Assembly: GCF_022836475.1 (NCBI RefSeq)
Contig: NZ_BQXH01000012.1
Span: 20,684 to 84,683, forward strand
Direction of reading: 5' to 3'
Source: Ligilactobacillus pabuli
Lineage (GTDB): Bacteria > Bacillota > Bacilli > Lactobacillales > Lactobacillaceae
DNA length: 64,000 bases
A program made the translations under genes and the position numbers. Each line of letters opens with the position of its first letter. Within the stretch, counting starts at the first letter, position 1. Below the pieces are notes generated by a model. That model was not told where the DNA came from and made no database searches. It saw only the letters and a list, made by a program, of their open reading frames with translations. Of this stretch, positions 9,277 through 18,029 are shown piece by piece.

Positions 9277-10703
9277 TATTCAAATGCCTCCTTACTAAAT
9301 GGATCAACGTCTGCATCAGAGCTAAGCGGTGCGTTTAAAGTTACACTATCATCGTCTTCTGGGCCCTTCTTCAATTCTTTGACAACTAAAGCAACCATCA
9401 CGATTGCCAAGAAACTAAATAAGCAGAAGTACACGATATTTGAAGTTAGCAATGAACCCACTGAAACGTTAGGCGACACACTATCTTTAATGGTGAACAA
9501 GCCGTAAACAGTCCATGGATAACGACCTAATTCTGTGACTAACCAGCCGCAAGTATTAGTAATAAACGGCACGAAGGTAAAGAGTCCTACGATCCACAGC
9601 ATCCATTTTTGTCTAAACAGCAACTGGCTCTTCTTGCGGGCAAAGAACAGTCCGATGACCGCTACACCCAGCATTGCCATGCCGAATAATGCCATGATAT
9701 GGAATGACCAAAAGAGGGTATTAACTGGTGGATAGTAGTTATTTTGATCCCCGTATTTAGCCTGTAACTTCTTATTAGCTTCATCCATCCCTTGAATTGA
9801 GCCAGATGGCTTATGGTAAGACAAGAGACTTAACATGTAAGGGATCTTGATGCTGAATTTATCTTCATGGGTCTTAGTATCCATAAAGTCAACTAATTTC
9901 CATGGAGCAGGGTCAGCTGTCGTATGCTTTTCCCCTTCAGTTGCAGCAAATTTCATTGGTTGGTCTTCAATCAGAGCTTGCATTTGCAAGTCCCCAGCAG
10001 CGAAGACTGCCAGTGACCCAACTAAACCAACGACTAAGCCAAGTTTTAATGAACGTTTGAAGAAATCAGTTTCCTTTAACTTCTTATTCAACAATTTGAA
10101 AGCAGACATCCCGGCGATCAAGAAACCACCCATCGTGATCGCACCTGCGATCGTGTGGCCAAATTCATACCAGGCCTGCGTATTAGTGACTAATTCCGGG
10201 AAGCTCGTCATCACAGCACGGCCGCCTTTGATTGCATACCCAGTTGGGTGTTGCATAAAGGCATTCGCAGTAATGATCCAGAAAGCAGACAGCATTGAAG
10301 CAGCTGTCACCAGCCAAATGAAGGCCACGTGCAAACCTGGTTTAACAGTCTTCCAGGTAAACATCCAGAGACCCAAGAAAGTTGACTCCATAAAGAAAGC
10401 CAACAAAGCTTCAATCGCAAGCGGGGCTCCAAAAATGTCCCCCATAAAACGTGAGTAATCCGACCAGTTCATTCCAAACTGGAATTCCTGAATGATCCCT
10501 GTCACAACACCGACAGCAAAACTAAGCAGGAAAATGTTGCCCCAGAACTTAGTCATGCGTAGATACATCTTATTTTTGGTGCGTACAAACATTGTTTCCA
10601 TAATTGCAACTACTAATCCTGTTCCGATAGTAAAGGGAACGAAGAAAAAATGGAAGATGGTCGTCATCCCAAATTGAAAACGCGCCAAACTTAGAATATC
10701 CAT
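9276..10703 (-). CDS. cydA: Cytochrome bd oxidase subunit I
   Basis: A 475-residue haem-bearing subunit of cytochrome bd. The N-terminal ARFQFGMTTIFHFFFVPFTIG carries the conserved haem b595-ligand His; GRYPWTVYGLF near residue 393 is the usual motif after the quinol-binding loop. Length fits the short Q-loop Firmicute type. The start has AAAGGAGGAATTGTG before ATG. It is first in cydABDC, downstream of a recognisable promoter. Activity in lactic acid bacteria usually depends on external haem; no haem synthesis genes are in the window. Confidence 0.95.
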   Translation of the reverse strand: MDILSLARFQFGMTTIFHFFFVPFTIGTGLVVAIMETMFVRTKNKMYLRMTKFWGNIFLLSFAVGVVTGIIQEFQFGMNWSDYSRFMGDIFGAPLAIEALLAFFMESTFLGLWMFTWKTVKPGLHVAFIWLVTAASMLSAFWIITANAFMQHPTGYAIKGGRAVMTSFPELVTNTQAWYEFGHTIAGAITMGGFLIAGMSAFKLLNKKLKETDFFKRSLKLGLVVGLVGSLAVFAAGDLQMQALIEDQPMKFAATEGEKHTTADPAPWKLVDFMDTKTHEDKFSIKIPYMLSLLSYHKPSGSIQGMDEANKKLQAKYGDQNNYYPPVNTLFWSFHIMALFGMAMLGVAVIGLFFARKKSQLLFRQKWMLWIVGLFTFVPFITNTCGWLVTELGRYPWTVYGLFTIKDSVSPNVSVGSLLTSNIVYFCLFSFLAIVMVALVVKELKKGPEDDDSVTLNAPLSSDADVDPFSKEAFE

Positions 10704-10747
10704 TCACAATTCCTCCTTTATAAAATTTTTATAAATTAACCATTCTT

Positions 10748-10789
10748 ACTATACACCGAAAATCACAAAAAACCAATTACCTAAGTAAT
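10748..10789 (-). promoter_or_regulatory. Predicted promoter and palindrome upstream of cydA
   Basis: On the minus strand a -35-like TTGGTT (10771-10776) and a -10 TATAGT (10748-10753) are 17 bp apart. The spacer holds a TTGTGA half-site reminiscent of Rex operators, but the matching half is not clear. Just upstream lies the palindrome ATTAC-CTAA-GTAAT (10776-10789), a candidate regulator site. Confidence 0.55.
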
Positions 10790-10924
10790 TTAATATTGTC
10801 CAAGATTTAACTTTTAAAAACCGGTTGCACAAATTTGGTGTAACCACGGGCTTTACGCCAGTTTTTGCTATGACTTAGAATTTTTTGAAACAAGCAGCTA
10901 GTGGTTGGCGTGAATGTGTGGTTC

Positions 10925-11215
10925 TGAATTATGGTTGCTTCCTGTTCTTTTAACCAGTCGCCCGCCATGGGGGCAACTTCGCCTGGCTTGCCCCCAGTCT
11001 CCTGCCAACTGGGGGCAACTTTGCTCGACTTACACCCAGTCGTCCGCAATACTTCCGTCTTATTTTATATTTGGCCCGTCTTTTTACAATTTTTGGGGCC
11101 AGACTCTTGCTCTGGTGCATACTTTGCTCGACTTTGCTCCAGAGGGGAGCAGTCTGGCCCCTTCTTTCCCATTCTTGGGGCCAGACTGCTTTCGTTTGCC
11201 CCCTCCTTCCTCGCT
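10925..11215. repeat. 41-bp periodic intergenic array with internal inverted repeats
   Basis: Units carry ACTGGGGGCAACTTTGC...ACACCCAGT (short inverted ends) and GGGGCCAGACT...AGTCTGGCCCC. TTGGGGCCAGACT recurs at 11095 and 11177, an interval of 82 = 2 x 41 bp. Short open frames across this block are repeat translation and not genes. Confidence 0.8.
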
Positions 11216-11221
11216 TAAAAC

Positions 11222-11267
11222 AAAAACCTTAGCGTTCTAGCAACTAACTTGCACAACACTAAGGTTT
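11222..11267 (-). terminator. Intrinsic terminator of the disulfide-reductase-like gene
   Basis: On the minus strand AAACCTTAGTGTT ... AACGCTAAGGTTTTTG forms a long stem ending in a T run, about 20 nt after the stop. Confidence 0.8.
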
Positions 11268-11287
11268 CATTTCAAACTATTGTAATT

Positions 11288-12625
11288 TTATAGCTGGTCT
11301 AAAGTATCTGAAGCTAGCGATGGGAACAGATAAACTAGACGACCCATTTCAGCGGGACCCCAGCCAAATTCAACTGCTGGTAAAATTGAGTTGATCGCGT
11401 CATCAGCTTTTTCGCTGACTTCGGCGGCACCCACAACTTTGTGGTCAGCATCATAAACTAAGGTTAACTTCGCATAGTCTTCATTGTCGACCAAACGGTA
11501 CCAGCCGCCCATCAAGTCGTTTTCTTGCACACTATGATCAGCGGAATCTGCCACATCAGCGGCATTCACACCAACTTGGGCGATCCGTGGTGAAGTAAAG
11601 ACAACTGATGGAATTGCTGGGTAATCAATTGCTGCATCTGTCACGCCACTGAATAATTTCATCAAATAAGTTGTCTCATAAATTGCTGTCGGAGTAAGTT
11701 TTGGCTGCTTTTTGTCCAGCACATCCCCGGAAGCATAAATGCTGTCGACACTAGTTTGCAGATGGTCGTTGACTTCGATGCCGTGTGCGTTATATTTGAC
11801 ACCCACTTCGTCTAAGCCTAAGTTTTCAACGTTCGGGATCCGGCCAGAAGCATCTAAGATCCAATCAGTCGTTAAGCTTGCGCCATCGCCGTAGCTAACT
11901 GTATATTGGTCACCTGCTTGGGCAAATTCAGCCACCTTGGCGCTGCGAACAAACTTCACCCCACGTTTCTCCAAATCAGCAATCACGTGTTCCACATATG
12001 GCTGGTGGAATGAACGTAAAGCCTTGTCAGCGTGCATTAAAACTGTAACTTGTGCCCCCGCTGCGTTGGCGATCGTGGCAAATTCCATTCCGATGTAGCC
12101 ACTGCCAATAATAGTAATGTTAGCAGGCAAATCTGTTAACGCCATAAAGTCGGCACTGTCGTGAGCTAAATCTGTACCAGGAATGTCCAAACGATGTGGT
12201 CGTAAACCAGTGGCGAGCACGATCTTGGCTGCAGTCTTTTCAGAGCCATCCACCACGACGGTGTGCGCGTCTGCTAGTTTCCCAGTCCCATGAATCATTT
12301 CAACACCTGCATCTGCCAGCAAACCGCTGATAAAATCAGGTAAGCCGTCAATGACTTCATGTTCGTGCTTGACGTTTTCGGCCCAGTTAAAAGTTAAGTC
12401 GCCGCTCACGATATCCTTCATCCGTTCTTGGAAACGGACCAGTTCAACGGGTGCGTCTAAGGTAATTTTGGCGTTGCAACCGCGGTTCGGGCAAGTGCCC
12501 CCGATTTTATCGGCTTCGATGACACCGACTTTGTAACCCTTAGCGGCTAAAGGAATCGCCCCATCGAACGTACCGTGACCTGCACCTAGATACAAAACAT
12601 CATATTGATAACCATTTTCTGGCAT
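11288..12625 (-). CDS. Class I pyridine nucleotide-disulfide oxidoreductase-like flavoprotein
   Basis: A 445-residue protein of the glutathione reductase/dihydrolipoamide dehydrogenase superfamily: FAD motif YLGAGHGTFDGAI (residues 11-23), redox pair in GGTCPNRGCNAK (CxxxxC, about residues 45-50), a second nucleotide site IIGSGYIGMEFA (about residue 172), and ASGDV for the flavin. The C-terminus reads YLFPSLASD where classic family members have the catalytic HPTxxE, so the base His is Phe here. That, and the Arg in CPNRGC, suggest a subfamily with altered substrate or mechanism. It appears monocistronic. Known members are cytosolic homodimers; the substrate is unknown. Confidence 0.8.
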   Translation of the reverse strand: MPENGYQYDVLYLGAGHGTFDGAIPLAAKGYKVGVIEADKIGGTCPNRGCNAKITLDAPVELVRFQERMKDIVSGDLTFNWAENVKHEHEVIDGLPDFISGLLADAGVEMIHGTGKLADAHTVVVDGSEKTAAKIVLATGLRPHRLDIPGTDLAHDSADFMALTDLPANITIIGSGYIGMEFATIANAAGAQVTVLMHADKALRSFHQPYVEHVIADLEKRGVKFVRSAKVAEFAQAGDQYTVSYGDGASLTTDWILDASGRIPNVENLGLDEVGVKYNAHGIEVNDHLQTSVDSIYASGDVLDKKQPKLTPTAIYETTYLMKLFSGVTDAAIDYPAIPSVVFTSPRIAQVGVNAADVADSADHSVQENDLMGGWYRLVDNEDYAKLTLVYDADHKVVGAAEVSEKADDAINSILPAVEFGWGPAEMGRLVYLFPSLASDTLDQL

Positions 12626-12721
12626 GAATTTAACTTCCTCTCTGATTAATTCAAATATCTAACTATTACGGTCACTTTACACCTGGCACGAACTGAAATG
12701 CAAAAAATCAGCTTGTTAAAA

Positions 12722-13702
12722 TTAACGCATGACTTCAGTCAAATGCAGCTGATCGTCAATATCGTAAAAATGCGGGTGTTGCCAGTTCAGCATCTCATCG
12801 GTCAGTTGATACTTGGTGATGCCCAAGCGATGATACGGCTCAAAATAATAGCTGCGCGATTCCAGGCAAGTCGCCGAGCGGTAGACCGAATATGTCTGTT
12901 GGTAGCGGCTCAGCTTTGGAACTGTGACACTGTTTAACAAATGCCAGCTGCTGATCACCGCTTCTTGTTCGTTTTTAGGCTGGTCCGTTTTATCCCGATA
13001 GTAGGCAGCACGGATGAAGCGGCCCGTTGGCGTGTAAGCAGAAGTCGGGACCTTTTTACCCGCAAACCGACCAGTCCCGCTTTGAGCAGCGACCTTGGAT
13101 GGGGCCGTCGTTTGCAAGTCTGCCCTCAAATTAATGTAGTCGCCCAATTGTTCCACCTGATGAGCGAAGTCAAAGGCGTTGGTCACAACTCCCAACGGAT
13201 TTTCGATGACATTCATCGGCTGCACGGTCGGTTCAATGATCACACACCGGCCGGTCCGGTCCGTGGCGGCGTAGTGCAATTCCGGATAGCCATAGGGGAT
13301 CTGGGCGTGCTTGCCGCTCATTAAACTAATTTCAGGCAAATGCTCAATAATCTCCGCCACGGACTTAAAGTTGCCCATCAAATAAAACGGCAACTCATAT
13401 GGAGCCAGCTGCTGAGTTTCGGGGCGGGGGTCGTCATACAAATGAGTGCCGTTTCTAAAGGTCAGTTTTTGGACACTCAAGCCCCACTCATTGACACCAT
13501 CGCTCATATCGATCGCCGCTTCCTTGCCGCGCCCAACGCCAATGATCGCGTAGCGGTTAGTCACCGTTTGCCCGTCAAAATCCCGGACCCACTGATAGTT
13601 TCTGGGTGAAAAGACCGGTCCAGACTCAAGCTCATGCCAGTCCATCGTCCGCGAAAACAAGTGGGTGCCATCCTGTGCAAGTTGTAAAATACTAGTACAC
13701 AT
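12722..13702 (-). CDS. Choloylglycine hydrolase family Ntn-hydrolase (bile salt hydrolase / penicillin V acylase type)
   Basis: About 326 residues. The chosen start is the ATG at 13700-13702, because it gives MCTSILQL with the catalytic Cys2 exposed after Met removal and sits after AAGGAGAGGTGAT; the open frame extends 13 codons further up without a ribosome site. Catalytic residues of the family are all found: Cys2, Arg18, Asp21 (SRTMDW), Asn in GVVTNAFDF, and Arg in YTPTGRFIRAAY. It cleaves linear amide bonds, either conjugated bile salts or penicillin V/N-acyl homoserine lactones. Sequence alone does not decide which. No neighbour suggests a substrate. Cytosolic, homotetrameric in known members. 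Confidence 0.85.
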   Translation of the reverse strand: MCTSILQLAQDGTHLFSRTMDWHELESGPVFSPRNYQWVRDFDGQTVTNRYAIIGVGRGKEAAIDMSDGVNEWGLSVQKLTFRNGTHLYDDPRPETQQLAPYELPFYLMGNFKSVAEIIEHLPEISLMSGKHAQIPYGYPELHYAATDRTGRCVIIEPTVQPMNVIENPLGVVTNAFDFAHQVEQLGDYINLRADLQTTAPSKVAAQSGTGRFAGKKVPTSAYTPTGRFIRAAYYRDKTDQPKNEQEAVISSWHLLNSVTVPKLSRYQQTYSVYRSATCLESRSYYFEPYHRLGITKYQLTDEMLNWQHPHFYDIDDQLHLTEVMR

Positions 13703-13811
13703 ATCACCTCTCCTTTGCCAGTTTAATACTTTCATTATCACCGATATCCAGTCAAATTCAAAGCAGTTAGCTTAACAAACTGAACCTGCCAAATCAGTTG
13801 GAGTACAATAA

Positions 13812-13875
13812 AAAGCCTGTCAACACCGAGCCGTGTTCTTTTAACCAAAGAACAGCATCTGCGTTAACAGGCTTT
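13812..13875 (-). terminator. Intrinsic terminator of the GPH symporter gene
   Basis: AAAGCCTGT (13812-13820) pairs with ACAGGCTTT (13867-13875), with an inner TGTTCTTT..AAAGAACA hairpin. On the minus strand the stem is followed by a T run. Confidence 0.8.
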
Positions 13876-13896
13876 AATTTGTCACACGATCTCACG

Positions 13897-15207
13897 TTAA
13901 TTTTGAGGCTGCATGACACCTTCATCATATTTTCTTAATACTAAGTACATCACGACATAAATCGCTAATGGGATCCAGACGAAGTTCAAATCGATCATTC
14001 TGATCGTGGCTGCGTTTTGCGCCTGGTTGGCCACATAGCCCGAAGCGTCAAACATCATCGCGGTGATCAAACCGCCGATTCCGAGGCCCAGGTTAACGCC
14101 CCAATCACTAGTTGACGCTAACAAACCTTCAGCTTGGATCCCCATCGTTGTCCCGAAGGCGATCGTATCGGCGATCATGATAGAAACTAGGCCGATCACG
14201 ATCCCGTTTCCGATCGAGTTAACGAAGATCCCGGCAAAGGTGATCCCCAAAATTTTGGTATAGGCACCCAATCCAATAATCAGCTGCCCGACTAACTCGA
14301 TCATGATTCCGTGTGACATCGTTGCTTTTTTACTTCTAACTTGAGTAAAGCGCAAGATCAGCAGGACCCCAATGATCGACGCTAAGGTGAAACTGTTGGC
14401 AATCGATACCAGGTGGTCATTGTTGTAAACGTATTTGAAGTAGTAAATCGTCGTTTGGTTCTTAATGGCCGTTGATAACCAGTACAAGAAAACGACCACT
14501 GACAAAATGATCCACGGCTGGTTGTGCCGCAGCATGTTTAAGACTTTGCTCAACGGCTGGTGATTCATTTCTTCGTTAGTATGGCGTTCACGGACTTGGA
14601 AGAACGTGTTTAAGATCAAAACCAACGAGATGATCCCAAAAATAATCACTGTCCCCAAGAAACCTTTACGCTGGTCGCCTTTCCCGATCAATTGAACCAA
14701 CGGGATCGTGAAGGTCGCTACTACGACTTGGACCAAACTGCCAAAGAATTGACGGATCACACCTAAAATGGTGATCTCCCGGTCATTTTCGGTCATTGTT
14801 GGCAAAATCGAAGTCACTGGCAAATTAACTGCCGTATACAGGAAACCTAAGCCCAGGTAAGTCACGTAAGCCCAAGCAAGTTTACCGCCGCCAGAAAAAT
14901 CAGGCGTCACAAAGGTCAAAATTGCCACCAGCACATACGGTAAAGCATACCAGAGGAAAAACGGCCGACTCTTCCCCCATTTGGAATGGGTCCGGTCGAT
15001 CATTAGACCTAAAACAACACTTTCGATCACATCCATCGCCCGCGCGATCGCAAATAAGATCCCGACATCCCGCGCTCGTAAACCATACACATCCGTGTAG
15101 AAAAATAACAGGTAAGAACCCATCATTTGAAAAATCAGGTTATCGGCGGCATCGCTTAAACCATAGCTGATCCGCTCACCCCAACCTGTTTCGTACTTTC
15201 TATTCAT
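13897..15207 (-). CDS. GPH family (MelB-like) sugar:cation symporter
   Basis: A 436-residue, 12-helix transporter of the glycoside-pentoside-hexuronide:cation symporter family. Typical marks are ERISYGLSDAADNLIFQMM at the N-terminus, the cation-site helix DVYGLRARDVG, and MIDRTHSKWGKSRPFFLW in the loop between helices 2 and 3. It imports a glycoside or pentoside with H+ or Na+. No glycosidase lies beside it, and it lacks a C-terminal EIIA domain, so the substrate cannot be named. Expression may involve the perfect inverted repeat CGCTAA-CTT-TTAGCG (15236-15250) just upstream of the start. Confidence 0.85.
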   Translation of the reverse strand: MNRKYETGWGERISYGLSDAADNLIFQMMGSYLLFFYTDVYGLRARDVGILFAIARAMDVIESVVLGLMIDRTHSKWGKSRPFFLWYALPYVLVAILTFVTPDFSGGGKLAWAYVTYLGLGFLYTAVNLPVTSILPTMTENDREITILGVIRQFFGSLVQVVVATFTIPLVQLIGKGDQRKGFLGTVIIFGIISLVLILNTFFQVRERHTNEEMNHQPLSKVLNMLRHNQPWIILSVVVFLYWLSTAIKNQTTIYYFKYVYNNDHLVSIANSFTLASIIGVLLILRFTQVRSKKATMSHGIMIELVGQLIIGLGAYTKILGITFAGIFVNSIGNGIVIGLVSIMIADTIAFGTTMGIQAEGLLASTSDWGVNLGLGIGGLITAMMFDASGYVANQAQNAATIRMIDLNFVWIPLAIYVVMYLVLRKYDEGVMQPQN

Positions 15208-15235
15208 TTCCCTACAAATCCTTTCTTAATTTCAA

Positions 15236-15250
15236 CGCTAACTTTTAGCG
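15236..15250 (-). promoter_or_regulatory. Inverted repeat in the symporter leader
   Basis: CGCTAA-CTT-TTAGCG is a perfect 6-bp inverted repeat about 30 nt before the GPH symporter start. It could be an operator or a leader hairpin; there is no other evidence. Confidence 0.35.
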
Positions 15251-15316
15251 CCTTTCCTCGGCCAAAAACTCTGTTAATGCTCGCCTTCTAACCGAGTGAC
15301 TCCGCTCTGTTTTCTT

Positions 15317-15437
15317 AGTCGAGCTACTCAAAGCAGGACTTTCCGCCTAGTCAAGACCAGCCTTCAATGCCTAGCCCGCATTAAAGGCCAGTCTCCACTA
15401 GTGCTCGAGTCCTCCCGCTTTGCTCCGCTCTGTTTTC
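15317..15437 (+). repeat. Dispersed intergenic element, full-length copy
   Basis: Same element as the minus-strand copy at 2838-2955, aligned almost throughout from AGTCGAGCT to GCTCCGCTCTGT. Immediately before it (15299-15316) is another copy of the end sequence ACTCCGCTCTGTTTTCTT, as if two elements were abutted. It lies between the YagU-like gene end and the symporter start. Confidence 0.8.
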
Positions 15438-15452
15438 TTCGTTCTATGTATG

Positions 15453-15484
15453 AAAAAATCCGGGTCACTAACCTGCCCGGATTT
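15453..15484 (-). terminator. Intrinsic terminator of the YagU-like gene
   Basis: On the minus strand AAATCCGGG ... CCCGGATTTTTT forms a short, GC-rich stem with a T run, 30 nt after the stop. Confidence 0.85.
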
Positions 15485-15514
15485 GCCAAACATTATTACT
15501 ATTCCACCAACAAC

Positions 15515-16009
15515 TTAGTCCTTGTTACTGAGTTCATCGTAAACTTTGCCGCCAACCAAATCATTGGTCCACATCCAAACCATATGGCCGACTAATTCAG
15601 AGAGGTGTTCGTCTTTAGGTTGTTCCTTAGCTGATGGGACAACGTTCAAGGCTGGCATTACACCCAAGTGGAAGACTGCCCAAACACCGATTCCATACCA
15701 AGTTCCGTGGCCTTTAGTAATTGCGGGGAATTTGTGGCGTAATAGTTCGTAGATCACTGCCCAGGAAACGGAAAAGCCGTAGTGCATGATGAAACCAGGC
15801 CATTCGATTTCATGACCAGAAAATGTGTATTTCTGACGAAGAACTTGGTCAGACAGGCCTAACATCCGCATGGTCTTGTATGGTGGGTTTTCTGCGTCCC
15901 GTTCTTCTGTCCGAGGTGGGAAGACATTTTCCCAACCCATTTTAACTAAACCAGAGATCAGCCCAGCGGCGATCCCGGCACCGATTGCTTTTTTAACACT
16001 AACTGCCAT
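15515..16009 (-). CDS. YagU-like (DUF1440) membrane protein
   Basis: A 164-residue protein with an N-terminal helix (GAGIAAGLISGLVKMGWE) followed by PPRTEERDAENPP, and further hydrophobic stretches around residues 75-90 and 105-125. The arrangement and the PPR..R.A.NPP motif match the YagU/DUF1440 family of inner-membrane proteins, one of which is linked to acid resistance in E. coli. The AGGAGGAATTTTG ribosome site precedes ATG. It is monocistronic with its own terminator. The molecular function is unknown. Confidence 0.75.
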   Translation of the reverse strand: MAVSVKKAIGAGIAAGLISGLVKMGWENVFPPRTEERDAENPPYKTMRMLGLSDQVLRQKYTFSGHEIEWPGFIMHYGFSVSWAVIYELLRHKFPAITKGHGTWYGIGVWAVFHLGVMPALNVVPSAKEQPKDEHLSELVGHMVWMWTNDLVGGKVYDELSNKD

Positions 16010-16253
16010 TCAAAATTCCTCCTCGTTCTATTTCTTTGTTAATAATTCTAACAAATAGTAAGTATAAATTCAAATTCATTTAGTCCATAGGTTAATTAAA
16101 GGCTAAATTTCAGCTTTTTTCAAAGAAAACGACTTCAGATGTCCGAAAAAGACCGCTTCGCCTGGAAAATGGGCCCAGATTGCACTCCAATGAGCTATTG
16201 GTCGCTGAGATCAAAAATAGTCCACCAATGCTAGCGAACTATCTGCTGACTGC

Positions 16254-16634
16254 TTATTTGGAAATATCTTTCAAAATAAAGACAACGTGGTCTTTGTTGT
16301 GCAGCTTTTGTTCAGTCACGCCTTTTTTGGCTTCTTTGCCGTTCACTTCATACACCCAATACTCATCTAGGTCTGGATTCTGGGCATGTCCCTTAATCTC
16401 AGTCACCATCTGCTGCTCAAGCTTGACGTGCCAAGCTTTCTTTAGCCCTTGTAAAACGTTGGAGCCTGGCTTAACAGTGACCGTCTTTTTAGCCAGTGCT
16501 TTATTTTCATGCTTGAGCTGATAACTGACCCGGAGTGTTTTTTCCTGCGGCTGTTGCGTTTGATTACCGCCCGCACAACTCGCTAAAACTACTGTGGCCA
16601 ACAACGTCACAATTATCATTAAACTCTTTTTCAT
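16254..16634 (-). CDS. DUF4430 (transcobalamin-like C-terminal domain) lipoprotein
   Basis: A 126-residue lipoprotein: basic N-terminus, hydrophobic stretch and lipobox LASC at about residues 17-20, so it is lipid-anchored outside the membrane. The mature part has the DUF4430 pattern: TVKPGSNVLQGLKKAW, then DEYWVYEVNGKEAKKGV, and a final VVFILK strand. This small beta domain is related to the cobalamin-contacting C-terminal domain of transcobalamin/intrinsic factor. It starts 5 nt after the queG stop, with its ribosome site (AGAGGGAC) inside queG, so the two are cotranscribed. QueG needs cobalamin, which makes corrinoid capture a reasonable but unproven role. Confidence 0.75.
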   Translation of the reverse strand: MKKSLMIIVTLLATVVLASCAGGNQTQQPQEKTLRVSYQLKHENKALAKKTVTVKPGSNVLQGLKKAWHVKLEQQMVTEIKGHAQNPDLDEYWVYEVNGKEAKKGVTEQKLHNKDHVVFILKDISK

Positions 16635-16639
16635 CTTGC

Positions 16640-17815
16640 TCAGTCCCTCTTATTTTGTTTTAAAGCCATAATTTTAAGCACTGCTTGCTGGTATTCATCC
16701 AAGTATTCACTGGGCGTACCGGCAGCTTGTTCTTGCTGATACTTTTTCTGTAAAAAGTCGACGATCTCTGGGTTAAATTCCCGGACCAGCCGCCCCACCG
16801 CATAAGCTGCAGTCGCGCGAATAACGGGTCGTGGATCTTGGTCAAGTACTGCCAAAATTTGTGGGAGCGCACTGCGGTCACCCAAATTAGCGAGCGCGAT
16901 CAGTGCGTTGCGCTGCAGCGGCTTTTTTCCACGCCAGGACCCGGCTAGCGGACCAAACCGGTCTTTGAAATCCCGGTTAGTGATCGTCAGTAAGGGCACG
17001 AGCTCTGGAGAAACGACCTCGGGATCTGGTTCCATTTCCGGGTGAAAGTGAAAGTCTTTGCCCCGGTTAAACGGACAAACTAGCTGGCAAATGTCGCACC
17101 CATAAATCACGTTATGGATCAGCGGCCGAAACTCGTCAGGCATTAACCCCTTCGTTTGCGTTTGGTAAGACAAGCAGCGTTGCGCGTTCAACCGCCCGTC
17201 CCCGAGCAGCGCACCCGGTGGACAATAATCGATACAGCGGGTGCAATCCCCGCACTGTGATTCTTGCGGCTCGTCTGGTTCAAACTCAATGTTAGTAATA
17301 ATTTCGCCCAAATATACAAACGACCCAAATTTCTCCGTGATCAGCAAACCGTTTTTGCCGATGAAACCTAGGCCAGCCCGTTGCGCCACGGCTACATCCA
17401 CGAGCTCGCCGGTATCGACCATCGGCTTAAAAGTCACGGACTCATCTGCCAGCGCGGTGATCTGCTCGATCAGCTGCGTCATTTTGTCCCGCAAGATCTG
17501 GTGGTAATCAGCTCCCCATGAGGCTCGGGCAAAGTGTCCCCGCTTTTGTTTCGTTCGCGGCGGGCGGGTCCGCATCTTAGTCGGATACGCCAACGCAATG
17601 GCAATAATCGAACGCGGCTGGTCAAAAATCAAATCAGGATTAAGTCGTTCGTCCAAGTTTTGGTGCTCGAACCCTGAAGTATGTCCGGCAGCTTTTTGGG
17701 CCAACAAACTCGGGCGCAAGTGTTCAAAATTTTCTGCCGTCGTAAAGCCGATTTGATCGATTCCAATTTCTTGGCTAGCCTGAATGATTTTTTCCTTCAG
17801 CTGTGCGTTAACCAT
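16640..17815 (-). CDS. queG: Epoxyqueuosine reductase QueG
   Basis: About 391 residues. It catalyses the last step of queuosine synthesis in tRNA, reducing epoxyqueuosine with cobalamin and two 4Fe-4S clusters. Visible: two cluster motifs, [16 protein letters not shown] and [13 protein letters not shown] with the isolated Cys of NAQRCLSY, and a C-terminal HEAT-like stretch (about residues 290-370) that binds tRNA. The start is the ATG at 17813-17815, six bases after GAGGTG; a GTG three codons upstream lacks a site. It is first in a two-gene unit with the DUF4430 lipoprotein. Confidence 0.92.
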   Translation of the reverse strand: MVNAQLKEKIIQASQEIGIDQIGFTTAENFEHLRPSLLAQKAAGHTSGFEHQNLDERLNPDLIFDQPRSIIAIALAYPTKMRTRPPRTKQKRGHFARASWGADYHQILRDKMTQLIEQITALADESVTFKPMVDTGELVDVAVAQRAGLGFIGKNGLLITEKFGSFVYLGEIITNIEFEPDEPQESQCGDCTRCIDYCPPGALLGDGRLNAQRCLSYQTQTKGLMPDEFRPLIHNVIYGCDICQLVCPFNRGKDFHFHPEMEPDPEVVSPELVPLLTITNRDFKDRFGPLAGSWRGKKPLQRNALIALANLGDRSALPQILAVLDQDPRPVIRATAAYAVGRLVREFNPEIVDFLQKKYQQEQAAGTPSEYLDEYQQAVLKIMALKQNKRD

Positions 17816-17828
17816 CGCCTTCACCTCG

Positions 17829-17910
17829 CTTTGTTTTAACTAGTCGAGCTCCATGAAACAGAAAGTGCCGATTATGCTCGCTTTTTCCCGTTTCACTCCA
17901 CTCTGTTTTA
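17829..17910 (+). repeat. Dispersed intergenic element (short variant)
   Basis: It begins CTTTGTTTTAACTAGTCGAGCTCC and ends TCACTCCACTCTGTTTT, the same ends as the 15317 element but with a different, shorter middle. It lies directly upstream of queG. Confidence 0.6.
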
Positions 17911-18029
17911 CTTTAATTATACAATGTGACTCGCTAAACTTTAAGCATTTCTGATTATTTTTGTTAGGATCTACAGTAGGTTTCCGCATCAGAAATAAAT
18001 CCATCTAAGTGAGGCGGCTTTGCTGGAAA

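Noticed and set aside
9847..10458. 203-codon plus-strand open frame
   Set aside because: It lies wholly antisense inside cydA, has no ribosome site, and its translation is a low-complexity shadow of the real gene.
10748..10776. Rex operator at the cyd promoter
   Set aside because: One TTGTGA half-site is present but the inverted TCACAA half at the expected six-base spacing is not.
10807..11240. Several open frames of 80-108 codons on both strands
   Set aside because: They are translations of the 41-bp array and its inverted repeats, with no ribosome site.
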